From the NCBI GenBank assembly GCA_900073065.1, contig FJOG01000032.1, forward strand, positions 19,611 to 83,610: a DNA stretch of 64,000 bases. The letters are read 5' to 3'. Shown piece after piece: positions 22,361 to 34,389 of this stretch. The first letter of the stretch is position 1; every line of letters starts with the position of its first letter. Below the pieces are notes generated by a model. The model was not told the origin of the DNA. It saw only the letters and a program-made list of their open reading frames with translations, and did no database searches. Source of the DNA: Phialocephala subalpina. Lineage: Eukaryota > Ascomycota > Leotiomycetes > Helotiales > Mollisiaceae. A program made the position numbers and the translations under genes.

Positions 22361-22845
22361 TTGTGGTTGCATTTCAGCCGCACCGAAAATGCTGCAGCTC
22401 GACAACCCCGCTTCGCGGCTTCAGCTACACCGCAAGGCAACCAGCGTTCATGCCACCTTGAAAACCCCGAGTCCAATACACCGAACCTGAGCGTGGGCGC
22501 GATTCTGTGTCTTTCTCCGAAGAATACCAGCCTTTTATTTTTATTTTACATTCGTCCATTTGCTGCGCACCGCCTCCAACTCCAGAGACCAACTTTCCGG
22601 ATAAGGCTGTAAGGTTACAACCAACAATTGAAATCAACGCCTATGGTATCATTGCAGGATTTTCGATCAAATAAGTGGGTATTTAATGCCACTGGAATCC
22701 AATTGTGTTGGAAGGAAAAGCCGTTTGCTAATTCGTCCTTCTCAGCCTGTCGAAGAAGGACGCCATCAATATCGAGACCTACCACGTTCGCGTGCTCCAA
22801 GACCTACCGAATTGCTGATTATCGAATCATTTTCAGTTGCGCATA

Positions 22846-25800
22846 ATGAAACCGCCGGTATCTGGCAAGTTGAAGCCGAAGAGAAGATGGAGAAATGCCA
22901 CGAAAAACAGGCTTCAATCTACTGGAGGAGACTATCAGCTTTTACCAGCGAGGCTACCATACGCGAAGAGAATTGGCGAACAGATATACACTGTAGGGGA
23001 GGCTACGATATATGTATGGGGTTCCCGTCTAGTCAGGTCTTCGCATGGCAGGAGATTCCAGTATCGCGTTCCCTTGAGGCAACCTAGCACCAATGACTCG
23101 ACACAGTCCAGGTTGGAGGAACTCGATTCGGCCCCCGACAACACATCAAGCGTCGAAGAGGCGGGCTTCCCTCTCTCTCCATCGAGTAGAAGCCATCAGG
23201 TAACGCTGGGATCATTGCCTAGTGAAGGGCTCGAGGCGACAGAGATTCCAGAACCAACAAACGCACAGCAGGATATATTGCCGCTGTCTCTTGCCTCCGG
23301 AGAAGGAGTTAATCAGAGCTTGACTGCGATAGGAAGACAGCAGCTCTTTGATCGCCTGATGGAACAGTTCTGGACCCATTTCAACGTGGAGTTTACTACT
23401 TACGGAAACAATACTTCGAAGCATTCATCAGAAGTGTTACCACAAGGTCTCCTTACGCCTCCTCAGTCAACATCAAGCATGCCATCAACGGCAAGTGTAG
23501 GTGGGCAAAATGGAGAGCACACACCAGGTGGTGATGACGATGATCCCAATATTCCTCGAAAACGGAAAAACGTATCAGGCGCCGGAGTTTGTAGTCAACA
23601 CTTCAGGTTTGCCTGCCCATATCGGAAACATGATCCCCACAAATACAATGTCATGGAGTGGGCCTCTTGTGGCCTCACACCACACAATACTATTGCTCGG
23701 GTTAAGTAAGTCAGATTGATCATGTAGAAAAGTCCAAGCTTATGAGGTGCAGAGCTCATCTTTACCAATGCCATCGCATTCTTCAATGTCCACGATGCAT
23801 GTCGGTTTTCAATACTGAAGTGGAGCAGCAGAGGCATGTCTCCCATGAGACTGTCTGCGAGCGAAGCTCGACGCCAGTAGTCGATGGAATTACAGAAGAT
23901 ATTGAACGACAACTCAGATGTAGAAAGACAAGATTTCCTGGCCAAAGTGAAGAAAGTCGGTGGGGGGATATATACAGGATACTGTTCCCTTCAGAACCAG
24001 TTCCAGCACCTTGTCAGTATCAGATGGCCTAGATGGTCTTCAAGCTAACGAATTTAGACTTCGAGCCTCCTTCGGAAAAGCGATCAACATCGGACCCATA
24101 TGACAGAGCTCTGGAAGACTACGAAACGTATGTTCGCCTTCAGCTTCCGATATTCTTTCGGTCTGCCTTAGAGACAGCGATAAGCAATGAAGCCCAACCA
24201 ATCGAGGAGAGATTGAGACTGGGAATGACTGACATTCTACAACAAGCCCAGGAACGGGTCTTTGCACAATATCATACGGCGCATTCACAACCTGCACCTT
24301 TTCCTTCTTCTCCCTCTCATCTTACAAACTCCCTCACCACAGGCCAGACGGATAAAACTTCGGTTAGTGAACTAGGCCTACCAGGACCAGCAAATCACGT
24401 TATTTCAGGATCAGTGAGCGGCTTGGAGATTGATTTTGTCGATTTTGATAATGAGGTTTTCGAATGTCCGATGACTGAATACGCAGACTCCGGCTATGGC
24501 TCCGTTTCACCTTCTGTTCTTCATGAGCATATAGATGAAGATGCTTCTGTAAGTAAACGGTTCATTCCTTGGTCCTATGGACCAGGAGACATCCAAGATG
24601 CGATTTATCCACGTCATGTAGCCATTGTCAACATTCCACGGCGAAGAGCGCCATTATCGCCTGAGACAGCAAACAAACTAGACCGGGTGATGAAAGGCTT
24701 TTGGTTAACAATATTCGACAAAGATTGGCTGCACTCGTTCCGAAAGCATGGCCATGCATCCGCCCCCAGGCGCGGAGGAAAAGGAACTCAAACCTCGAAA
24801 TCATCAAATTCGTCAAAGTCAAAGAACAACCAAAGAGGGAGAAAAAAGACGCGACTCTCAGCCTCGGATGAAGAAGAAGAGGAAGAGGGGTCAAAAGAAG
24901 TGATGCTTGATCCAGACGATGACGAGGATCCAGATTTGGACCTAGGGTTTGCTTGCCCGTATCGCAAATATTCTCCAAACAAGTACAATGTTACGGACTG
25001 GGCACCTTGTGCATTGACTTCTCGGCCAACTATCGCTCGAATCAAGTTCGTCACCCCTGCACCATGATCCAAGAATTTTGTAAACTAAATAATTGGAACA
25101 GAGACCACTTGTACAGGTACCATTTCGTCTTTCAATGTCAACGCTGCAACGGAATATACGACACAGAGCCATTGCTCAATGACCATATCAACGCCGCACA
25201 AGCCTGCGACGTGGTTGAATCTCAGCAGGGGGGTAAAAATGGCATCAACAGGTCGCTCAAGGATCTCATTGCTAGCAGGAAAAGATTGTTCCCAGGTCAA
25301 AGTGAACGGAAGAAATGGGAACATATCTATCAACTGATTTTTCCGGGAGAACCACTGCCAATATCGCCTTGTAAGCCGATAGTGCTTCACATCTAAGCTG
25401 TGTGGAAGTAATACTAACCTCAACAGACTGGGATGATCCTGAACTACAGGAGCGTTTATTCGTCGACAGGTACAACGAATATCTTCTCCAAGAGCTTCCT
25501 CAAACCGTAAGGAGAGACCTCGAAAGGCTCGTTGGTAATGATTCCAATCCAAGCGAAAGAAGAATTCTAGAGCAAGCGGTGAGCCTGCTTCCAGCAGCTC
25601 TTGGTATATTGTGGCACACTTTTCGGGGAACTTTCGATCCAAATCCTGATAGAGACGACATTGTCGTGCATCCTTCGGCAAGAACCTCGACATCCACGAT
25701 TGAGCCAAGCATCCTAGGAATGTCCCAGGAGGTTGAACGCACGGCGACAGTTATCCAGCCTGCTGTTAGTCTCTTACAGGCCCAACCAATACCAGCCGCG

Positions 25801-26274
25801 CAAAATCGGACAAGCCATGTTCCATCTTCGTCTGACTCCGCTTATTTCTCAGGAGACTCTAACGCAGGCGAGGGATCATCAGGACTTAACTTGGGCGACG
25901 TCAACGGCAACAAAGGTGTAGAAGATAATGAAAAGTGTGATGCCTCTCGACAGTCAACCATCCTGGTCAACGATCCTGAAGCCGAGAATCAGTTCCGCCC
26001 GTCAAATCAAGGATGGCAAGCTCCTGGCATTGGCCCGGGCCTAGATACCGAAGACAGAACCTCTGTATTGCCTCAACTAGAAATTGCTCGTGAATCACGG
26101 TCTGAGCAAGCATCTCTGCAGTCTGGTCAAATTCTGCCAGATAACCCCCCACAGTTTGCGGGACAAGATCTAACCCCCATCGGCTGTGACTCTTTCGACT
26201 GGGAAGCATTCATGGCCTCATCCGAGCAGATTGAGGGGTCGGAGAGTTTACTTGAGAAATTGCATGAACAGTGA
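22846..26274 (+). CDS. Fungal zinc-finger protein with two tandem C2H2-like modules
   Basis: Five exons (22846-23705, 23753-24012, 24058-25045, 25102-25370, 25427-26274) encode 1074 residues. Two copies of one module are present. Each has FACPYRK(H/Y)xPxKYNVxxWxxC, then (A/R)xHLYxxH, then CxRCxxxxxTExxxxxH, and later RKxxFPGQSExxxW(G/E)xIYxxxFPxEPxP. This is the pattern of a fungal-specific C2H2-type protein family, normally one module per protein. In both copies an intron falls in phase 2 inside the Lys before HLY, and another in phase 1 before the Tyr-(Phe/Trp) that follows the module, so the gene arose by an in-frame tandem duplication or fusion of two neighbours. A low-complexity Ser/Lys/Glu linker with a D/E run separates the modules. 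The role is probably nuclear and nucleic-acid binding, by analogy. The start is uncertain: ATG 22846 follows an acceptor-like TTTTCAG, and an upstream exon is possible. Confidence 0.82.
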
Positions 26275-26351
26275 TGCTGCGTTGTATTTGGTAGAAAGAG
26301 GAGAAGAAATTCGACGGGTTTAACTCGGTTTTCTTCGAGCCCCTTAGGCAT

Positions 26352-26402
26352 TCGCTAGAATCTAGCGAGGGTCCCCTTAAATAATCGCTAAACTTTTAGC
26401 GA
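26352..26402. repeat. Two adjacent short inverted repeats
   Basis: TCGCTAGA-A-TCTAGCGA (26352-26368) and TCGCTAAA-CT-TTTAGCGA (26385-26402) follow each other 16 bp apart, about 80 bp after the stop of the zinc-finger gene. Both have 8-bp arms and share the TCGCTAxA core. They may form hairpins in the 3' UTR or bind a factor. Confidence 0.5.
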
Positions 26403-26741
26403 GAGGCCTGAAGATTGTGCCTCGCCGAGCTCACCGCCATTTATTCCTCAACTGCGAAGGTTTCCGTGAGCAGCAGAGAGAGTCCAATTATTTGCAATCA
26501 GAAGCAGTTAAGTGGAAATTGTGTCAATGGTCGGACCTCTTGTCATGCACTCCTGCGCTTTTTCAATCGGGTGTTCAAAGTGAAGATGCGGTGTAGGGGG
26601 TTGGCACCCGGCCACTTGCAGGCACAATACTCTTTCGATTCACTATCGGTACTAAAATCTATTTCCAACCTCATACCTCTTCTTTTTGCAAAACTTCGGC
26701 ACCCCTCAAAGCAATCTAGGGAAAGTCTCTTGTCCCACCTC

Positions 26742-28842
26742 CTATGCCTCCGGGGTGACATTCTTCTTCTTCTTAACACTAGACCAACCCATCCCCCAAG
26801 AAAACAAAAAAGTCCCAGCCGAGGCTCCAACAGCAAGGTAAAAATTGCGATTTACACCAAGGTTATACGCTTTCAACACACCCGGAATATCTTCCGGCTT
26901 CACAACCTGTCGGATCGCTGAGGCACCAGCAGTAATCACTGTCTGTGCGTCAACTGTAGGGGCAAACTTCTTCAAACCATCTACAAGACTGCGGCTGAAG
27001 ATCGTCTGGGCAAAGGCAAGGAAAAGTGCTCCACCAAATGTTTGGAAGAAGGCAACGAGAGACATCCCGATAGGTATCTGCTCTGGTGTAAGGATGTTCT
27101 GGATGGCGACAATAGGCTGAAAAGATTTCTGTTAGAAGATTTAAAATGAAGGGCTTCCAGAAAAGGCTCACCATTGCCATGCCCATGCCTCGACCGATTC
27201 CTGCAAGCAACTGGTACCCAACCCATCTTGCAGTTGAGGTATGTGGCGTGAAAGTCGATATCAGGCCTCCTCCAATAGCAGCAACGACTCCACTCGTAAC
27301 CATCCACGGGAGGTAGTATCCCAATTTACCAACTGCCACAAGGTCAGGAATCAGGTCTTCCATTTGAATCTGGAGAACTCACCCAAGACGCCAGATACAA
27401 CAGCCATCAACATTTGTCCTAGTATACCAGGCAGAACATACACCCCACTCAAAGACGGAGAAACCCCTTTCACCGCCTGGAAATAGATCGGGAGGTAATA
27501 AGAGGACGTAAGGATGCAACCAAAGATAAAACCATTCACCAAACAAGATGACCACATCACCGTCTTCCGCAGCATGGAATAGGGAAACATGGCCTCATCT
27601 CCAGCGCGATACTCCCAGAACCCAAAAACAATGAGCGTACCTCCAGCCCCACAGAAGAGGCCGATAATCATAGCACTCTGCCATGCGAATTTCGATCCAC
27701 CCCACTCGAGAGCCAAGAGGAACATAATTGCAAAGGGAGCAAATAAGAAAAATCCGAGGAGATCGAGGCTTGATAGCGTTGAGAGTACCGTGGCTTTCTT
27801 ACCATCGGATTGCTTGATGCGATCGGGTATCTTGATAACAAGCAGAAAGACGGCGCAGAGGCCACCAATTGGGAGATTTATGTAGAAGCCTGAGATGTTA
27901 ATACGCGTATTCAAGGGCATAGGAGGGACGTACACCAGCGCCAACTTGCATATTGAGTCAACGCTCCTCCGATCAGTGGTCCACCAACGACACCAAATTG
28001 GGCGACTAGGCTTGCATCAGCTTCAACAAATTTTCGAGTCTTGTTCTTTAAGATGAACTTACCTGCCATCATGATACCCATAAGTGCTGAATTCGAAGTT
28101 AGAAACACCATGATTTAGCAAAAGACGAACTCACCTGGACGTTTGTGCATGGGAACGGCGGCAGCCATGATTGTGTAACATCCATTCGTAAGACCAGAAG
28201 CGCCTAAGCCAGCAACAGCTCTTGCGATGATCAACATACTGGAATATTGAGCGACGCCACAGAGCAAGGATCCCAATTCAAAGATACCGAGAAAAGTGAG
28301 GAAGGTGTACTTGGCATGGTCAGCGCGTTTTTTTTTTTAGGGAAATAACAGGCTAAGCCTACCTTAGACCCGAAGGTTGAATACATCTTCCCTGTCAAAG
28401 GTTGGAGTGCAGAGCTATTCATTCAATTAGTTTTCTCATTGTCAGGTAAGCAGCACGGAAGGCTACATACCTCGCCAACAAATATGAGCTACCGTACCAT
28501 CCAACGTCGTCGAGAGAGTGGAAGTCACTGGTGATTCGAGGGATAGCCTGTCTCATTTGTCAGTGCAACCAAGACAACGAAGAGTTCTTCATAACTTGCA
28601 GTCACAATAATCGATGTATCCAGCAACGTAAGAAAAGCAACTAAAATTATCGATGTCAAGCAAAGCCAGAGCTTAATGCCTGTGATGTATTCATAGTCCA
28701 CTTTCGCCGCTTCTGTGGTACTTGCATCGCTATCTGGAGCCTTTTCTGGGTCTGAGGACTCGGAAGAAACAACTTCCGTATCCAAATCAGCGTGTCTTGA
28801 TATGATGCCGTGACCAGCTGATTGTTCCTCGTCTTTTTCCAT
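26742..28842 (-). CDS. MFS drug:H+ antiporter, DHA2 (14-TM) type
   Basis: Nine exons (28842-28600, 28547-28471, 28414-28363, 28309-28135, 28086-28063, 28005-27934, 27889-27383, 27332-27172, 27116-26742) encode 561 residues. Signatures are [20 protein letters not shown] in TM1, a cytoplasmic loop after [35 protein letters not shown] (antiporter motif C) and [12 protein letters not shown], all typical of fungal DHA2 exporters of toxins and drugs. It should be in the plasma membrane. The first intron has a GC-AG boundary (ACT|GCAAGT, GACAG|GCT), and only that choice keeps TAIPRI in frame. Exon 5 is a 24-nt microexon. The Zn2Cys6 gene at 29444-31705 lies upstream on the same strand and may control it. 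The cargo cannot be told from sequence. Confidence 0.92.
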
Positions 28843-29443
28843 TGTGAAGGAAGTAGGCGGTACAGCGTCGGCGAAGTGTTGTTGGTTGGCGGTGAAGGCG
28901 CTGCGCAGTGTTAGGTGACATCAATCTCAAATAAAGAAACCTGATGAGGAATGCCTTAAGTATAAATATCATCTATTCTTGAAGATCCATTCGGAAATTG
29001 GGTGCAAACCCGAGGCAAGTTCTCCGTCGGGTTTCGGAATCTCGGATCTTTGAACTCCTCGACAACTACAAGACAGGTCAACGTGCTGAGCAAGAAAGCG
29101 GAGGAATTCAGAGTATACTTAAAAACGGCGATTCTCCTGCATCCTTCTAGTGAAGATCTTCGGGCCCTACTACTGCTCCTATCTATTTGAGGGCAAAATT
29201 GGGGACCGTGCAAAGGAAGACAGCTTCGACATCCGGACGGTGTGAGGCGAGCTTTGGTTTGAATGTTGAAGTCCTGTTCATATGAGAGATCATTTATCTG
29301 GTAAAAAAAATGATTAGAACGTCTGAGCACCATTTTGAAATGGGAGTTTCAAAATAGTCATGTGTTGGAGCGGCATTTTGGTGCACATTATTGGACGGAA
29401 ACTAGATGGGACAGAGCATTTTTGAACAACAACTATATAGTCG

Positions 29444-31705
29444 TTACACGAGGAAGTCATATCCTCTTAATACATCTCTCATCCAGGTATCATCTAATAT
29501 ATCCATATTCATCGCTCCGAAATCCCAGGCGTCGACGTGCTGCGCTCCAGTTGTCCCAAAGTCATTCACAATACCATCATCCTCTCCAAATCCAACTCTC
29601 CCTTCAGCATCTGCTGCAGCCATAGCAGCAATCTTTGCCTCCCAGCAATTTCTGACCACATGCAGCACCTTGGTCGCGTAAAACCTGGGCCCGTTATGAG
29701 CTTGAGCATCCCCGTTCTCGCACACAGAACTCATACCCATGCCCGCACCCCGAGTGACCTGCTCCCAGCTGTCGATTATACGCTTGATAATCTCCCCAAG
29801 ATCAATCTCTCGTCTGACTTTCTGGCAATCCCATGCAATTTCTGGGGCTTCGAGAGTGCTGAGACGGAAGAGGGCCATTAGACAGTGTCCCATTTGGGTA
29901 ACTATTGCCCCGGAAAAATGTATGTAGGATAATGAGATGGACTCCTCGAAGAATGTTTCAAACCAATATTTTACCGCATTGAGACAAAGCCAGAGACTTT
30001 CGATTCTTTGTAGCGGGTTTGTTAGATCGGGGCAAGTTGGTTTGAGAGTAGTGGCGCTCAGGCTGTGCTCGTGAAGAGTCAGGGTCGTGTTGAAGATGTG
30101 GAGTTTTAGTATCACTAACTATGAGTCAGAAAGCTTGCATAATCGACAAGGAAGAAGGATGCGTGCGTACCATTGGATTTCAGCTCTTGAGGGATCGAAC
30201 GCTCTAGATTATCAAGTTGCAACTTCAAGGTCTTGACATAAAGTTCTGTCGGCACTCCCACATCTGCATCACCGAGGACCTCGTTCACTGCCAAAGCACT
30301 TCCTTTGTTGCAAATCAACTGTACTCGGACAAGATAGACAAGCAAGTCATCTGTTGGGCAATCTTTCTCCTCCTCTAGGACATGTAAACATTCGTGTAAA
30401 TAGCGTGTCGAGTGCATGGGTTCAATTCGTTGAAAGAAATTGGCAAATCTAGTTGATCATGTTAGTGAAAAAGCCGTCGGAATGGGATGGTCACTTACAT
30501 CGAACTAGTTAAGAAAAGCCCGATCACTGCCCTCCTCTCTTCCATGGTCCTCTCTAATTTCATACCATTCATCGGCTTCGGACAACCTTGTGCAGTGTAG
30601 TTCTGCAAGATCCTGACAGGCTCACTAGGAGGCGGTCTCGTGATACCGAGTTCAAACGCAAGGGATATCGTGAGATGGATTAAGGCCGAGTTGATGTGTT
30701 TGATGCAGCCGTAGACATGGCACCAGGCTGCGAACACCAGAATTCCATGCAATAGGTCCAAGTTCTTCGTTCCCTCGACCAAAATCTCTCTCCCTAGAAC
30801 CTTCCTGATGTGAAGAACTAACGCCGTCTGTCGCTCGAAGTTCTTGCTACAAATGGTCCTGATGATTAGGAATAAGAATGGCCGTTCCTTCCTTAATTCT
30901 GCCAAGGTTGTCTCCGCCCTGATGCAAACGATTGGGAAACAAGGGAGCATTTTGGTTCGAAAAGCTTCAAGACATTCTTCCAGTTCGGCGTCACTCTCGA
31001 GGAGATAATTGGCAGAGATCTCGGGCCGATCTGGTGCTGTCGAATTGCTTGCAGTCGAGGTCGCTGGGGTTGGCGGCCCATTGACCGGAAAGAGGATCGA
31101 TCCTTCCTGTCCAATTCTCGAGCGGCCATTTTGGTCAAGGCGTTGAGCAAGACCATCAAGCATATCACTACTCATCAATGAAGGATCATTGACAGCAAAG
31201 GAGCTCCCGTAGCCACTGGTATGTGGCACATTTCCATCGCCCTGCGAGATCTGGTCTGGAGCGCGAAATCCACTCGACGATAGGGTCCGTGAATCGAATG
31301 TGCCGAGATCAAGACTGGCGTTCCGAAGTTGGCTTTCCAATTGCTGGACCCCAGGAATGGAGGATTGCGAACGCTGAAGTAGCTGGACAATTCCGTCGAG
31401 CTTTTCCTCCAATGCGGCGGTGTTCGTAGACGTAGATGATGCTGCCCTCTTGGAAACTCTTTTCTTCCGCACAGCTGACGCAGGCTCGCAATCCTTATTC
31501 AAACGGTGGCATCTGAACCTTTGGTCAGTCTTGATCTCAACACAGCTAAGTAAAAAGCGCACCTTCCACATTTCCCTCCCACAGTCGCGCTCGCACATCT
31601 CGTCTTGCTTCTTGCACAGTTGAGGCATGCTTTCCCATATGGCACATACGGCCTCCCTGCATCAGCCACCAAGGTTCCTGCACGCGGCTGAGTCGTCGAG
31701 TTCAT
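29444..31705 (-). CDS. Zn2Cys6 transcription factor with fungal-specific middle domain
   Basis: Four exons (31705-31563, 31512-30499, 30448-30171, 30114-29444) encode 701 residues. The binuclear zinc cluster is CX2CX6CX8CX2CX6C (Cys27, 30, 37, 46, 49, 56), split by the first intron after GKCGR, a usual place. A basic linker (RKKRVSKRA) and a short coiled region (NTAALEEKLDGIVQLLQRS) follow, then a Ser/Thr-rich stretch and the helical regulatory domain (ELEECLEAFRTKMLPCFPIV onward; AWCHVYGCIKHINSALIHLT; FLTSSIFANFFQRIEPMHST). The ATG at 31705 is used because the upstream extension starts with GTG. It is a nuclear regulator of unknown target; the neighbouring MFS gene 600 bp downstream on the same strand is the obvious candidate. 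Confidence 0.92.
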
Positions 31706-32199
31706 TTCTCTCGATTCGTGTTGTCGGTCGGGAATTGACGACACTGCTCAACCCCGAGTCGAACAGGTCGGAGTTGGGGACTCGCACACCTTTAACATGT
31801 GTGTGACAAACCAAAGAACTGAATAGATGACAAATTGCGAACGGAATTTCTACGTTTGAAGTGAAAAGGAAGGGAATCTGGGCAAGATTGGACGACTGGA
31901 ACGGACTTTGTCGGAAACTCCGAAGTCCGCATCAGCTGACCGGCCTGATCCTGTGCCGCTTCTGAGGAGCTCGCACTCGACCTGCCACACACCTACCCCA
32001 GCAGATCGGCACACAGAACAAGAGAAACTCCTCAACTTGAAGGAACTGAAGAAACCAACGGATGAGCCTGGTCGTATTTCCATTTGGGCGGTACAGGTGA
32101 CCTACGTCCGCCAGAGCACCTTCAGGTTCCCATCATACCCAGCCTACCTCCTGATCATAATACTCATCTGACTCTCATCACTACGGTCCAAAATCAAGC
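31706..32199. other. Intergenic, no gene
   Basis: This is the promoter side of the transcription-factor gene and the 3' flank of the peptide transporter. Short frames here have no family resemblance. Confidence 0.5.
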
Positions 32200-34327
32200 C
32201 TACAGCTTCATCTCATCCATATCCGCCCCGCTCTCCTCATCAACTACCTTCTCCTGAGCTTTAAACTGTGCATGCGGCAACAAATTCATCTTATCCTCCT
32301 TCCCATCAATCTTCCTATTATCCAACCAAAACAACACACCTCCAATAGCAGCAACAACAGCCACAACCCCATAATTCCATACCAAAAGAGGGTCTTCGGC
32401 CAAAGCGACAAGTGCTTGACTGAGAGCTGAGGAGACCGCATTCATAAATAATGCGATGGCTTGGACTGTGCTACGCATATTGGTCGGTGCTTTCGTGAAT
32501 GCGTATTCGAGGGAGGTGACTGAGGCCATGATCTCGGAGAACCCAATGAGTCCGTAAGGAAGCAACTGCACCCAAACCGAAATTTTCACCGTCAACGGAT
32601 TACCCTCTTCATCTTCGCAAGAGTTTGCTTGATTGCCACAAGGTCCCATCTTGTAAATGTAGTGTTGAGTGACAGTGGCTGAAATCATGGCAAAAGAAGC
32701 AAGGAAGAAACCGCATGTGATGCGCTTGATGGGCGTGAAGTTGAAACCTATCTTCCTGAGACCAGGGTAGATGAATTGATCCATTATTGGGATGAGGATC
32801 ACGATGAAGAGTGGGTTGAAGTTTGAGACGACGTCGTTGGGTACGCCGCCGAGCTTCATGGTTGCGGCTTGGGAGGTGAGGTTGTTGGTCATCTGTCCGT
32901 ATGCAAGCCCTGATTGTATGTCAGTAACTTGGGGTTGGAGGAAGTGGGAGAGATATACAGTAAAGAGGATACCAGAGGAAAACTTTGCATGCAATTAATC
33001 CACGGCGGACTTCGTCCACCCAAGCATCGTCAAATGTCATCCATGCTGGTTTGTTATAGCCGAGCTTCGAAGGCATCACGTCCTCCCAAAATCTTTCCCG
33101 TTTAACGTTTCGGCGGCTGTCAGTCCCGGTCAGTACATAACACCGAGATGAAACAGGAAGTGTACAGTACTCACAAAGTGATGGGGTTCCACGACCACCG
33201 CTTGCCCATAGCCAACTTCCACAGCTTCATTGCTTTTGACAACGTCGATCCAGTGGGAGGCTGTAGGACAAACCTCTTTCTGCACCCGAGGATGACGAAA
33301 GGACATAGACCTATGACGATCAGCGAAGCATTGACACGTTCGTAATAGTATACTTACAAAGCATGAGCGTAGGAAGCGTGTATGACAACCAGAATCCGAC
33401 GTACTTCTCAGCATACACCATCCCGATAGACCCAGTCAAAGCGCCAATGTTGATCATGAGGTAGAAGTAGAGGTAGACGCGGGAAGTTGTGACAGCAGGA
33501 TCCATAATGACTCGTTCACCTTTAGGTGTTGTTTTGATTCTCATTACCGTCTCGGTACCTGAAGCTGTCAGTGCGAATACATCAATATCAATACTCGGAC
33601 TCACATTGCTCGGCAATGAGGGGTGAGATATTGGACTTGAAACCACCGACACCGATACCCATGATAACGATACCAATGGCAAACGCTGCGATGGCACCAT
33701 TCGGATTGGTAATGACAGGTGGGAGTGCCGAGATGATCAAAATAACATGACCGACGAGGGCGATGCCAATGGAGACTTGGATGGTCTTGAATCTACCCCA
33801 GTATTGGTCTGCCATGTAGGCACCAAGCAACGGCATAACATAGGCCCAGAATGCATTGCTATAGCATGTCAGAGAAGAATCCGATGAGCCATTGTTGGAA
33901 CTCACAAGGTCGTCAGACCGAATGCAGCGCGCTGACCCATGTCCAATGCTCCAGATTGCCCCTCCTTTCCAGCACCGGTAGAGCTTCCGGGAGGGAGTGG
34001 CTGTTGAATGAAGTTAACGACTATGATATCGTGAGCACTGCTTCTAACACGATTTTGATTTATTTACTCACAAACTGCAATGGTGCCATAGTAGGAGAAG
34101 CGTTCGCACAACTCCACGAAGGCAACAGAATACGCTGTCCAAAGAATTTTTCCGGAGACACGACGAAGAGTCGCAAGCTCTTCTTCAGTCGGGTATTCGT
34201 ATTCTTCATTTTGGGACCTTTGAGTCGACGAGGAAATGTCGATGCTCTCTTTGGTGTCCTGCAAAGCCATCTTGGGATGATGGCTCTTGGCCATTTCCAT
34301 GGTCTCGAGATCACTTGCTGCGTTCAT
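32200..34327 (-). CDS. Proton-coupled di/tripeptide transporter, PTR2/POT family
   Basis: Seven exons (34327-34072, 34020-33906, 33858-33605, 33558-33358, 33310-33175, 33116-32959, 32909-32200) encode 609 residues. The two POT signatures are present: ERFSYYG (residues 75-81) with GAYMADQYWGRFKTI after TM2, and YFYLMINIGALTG in the fifth membrane segment. The C-terminal half has NPLFIVILIPIMDQFIYP and SEIMASVTSLEYAFTKAP, usual for fungal PTR2. All introns are 44 to 62 nt and restore frame. It should take up di- and tripeptides into the cell with protons across the plasma membrane. The large loop between TM6 and TM7 (KLWKLAMGKRWSW, FRRNVKRERFWEDVMPSKLG) is present as in other fungi. Confidence 0.93.
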
Positions 34328-34383
34328 AGTTGCGGGGTGGTAGGAGATGCTTGCAGAAGCTCAAACATGGGCACGACACATGA

Positions 34384-34389
34384 TATATA
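34384..34389 (-). promoter_or_regulatory. TATA box candidate for the peptide transporter
   Basis: TATATA, within GGTATATATCATG on the coding strand, lies 57 to 62 bp upstream of the start codon at 34327. Confidence 0.4.
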
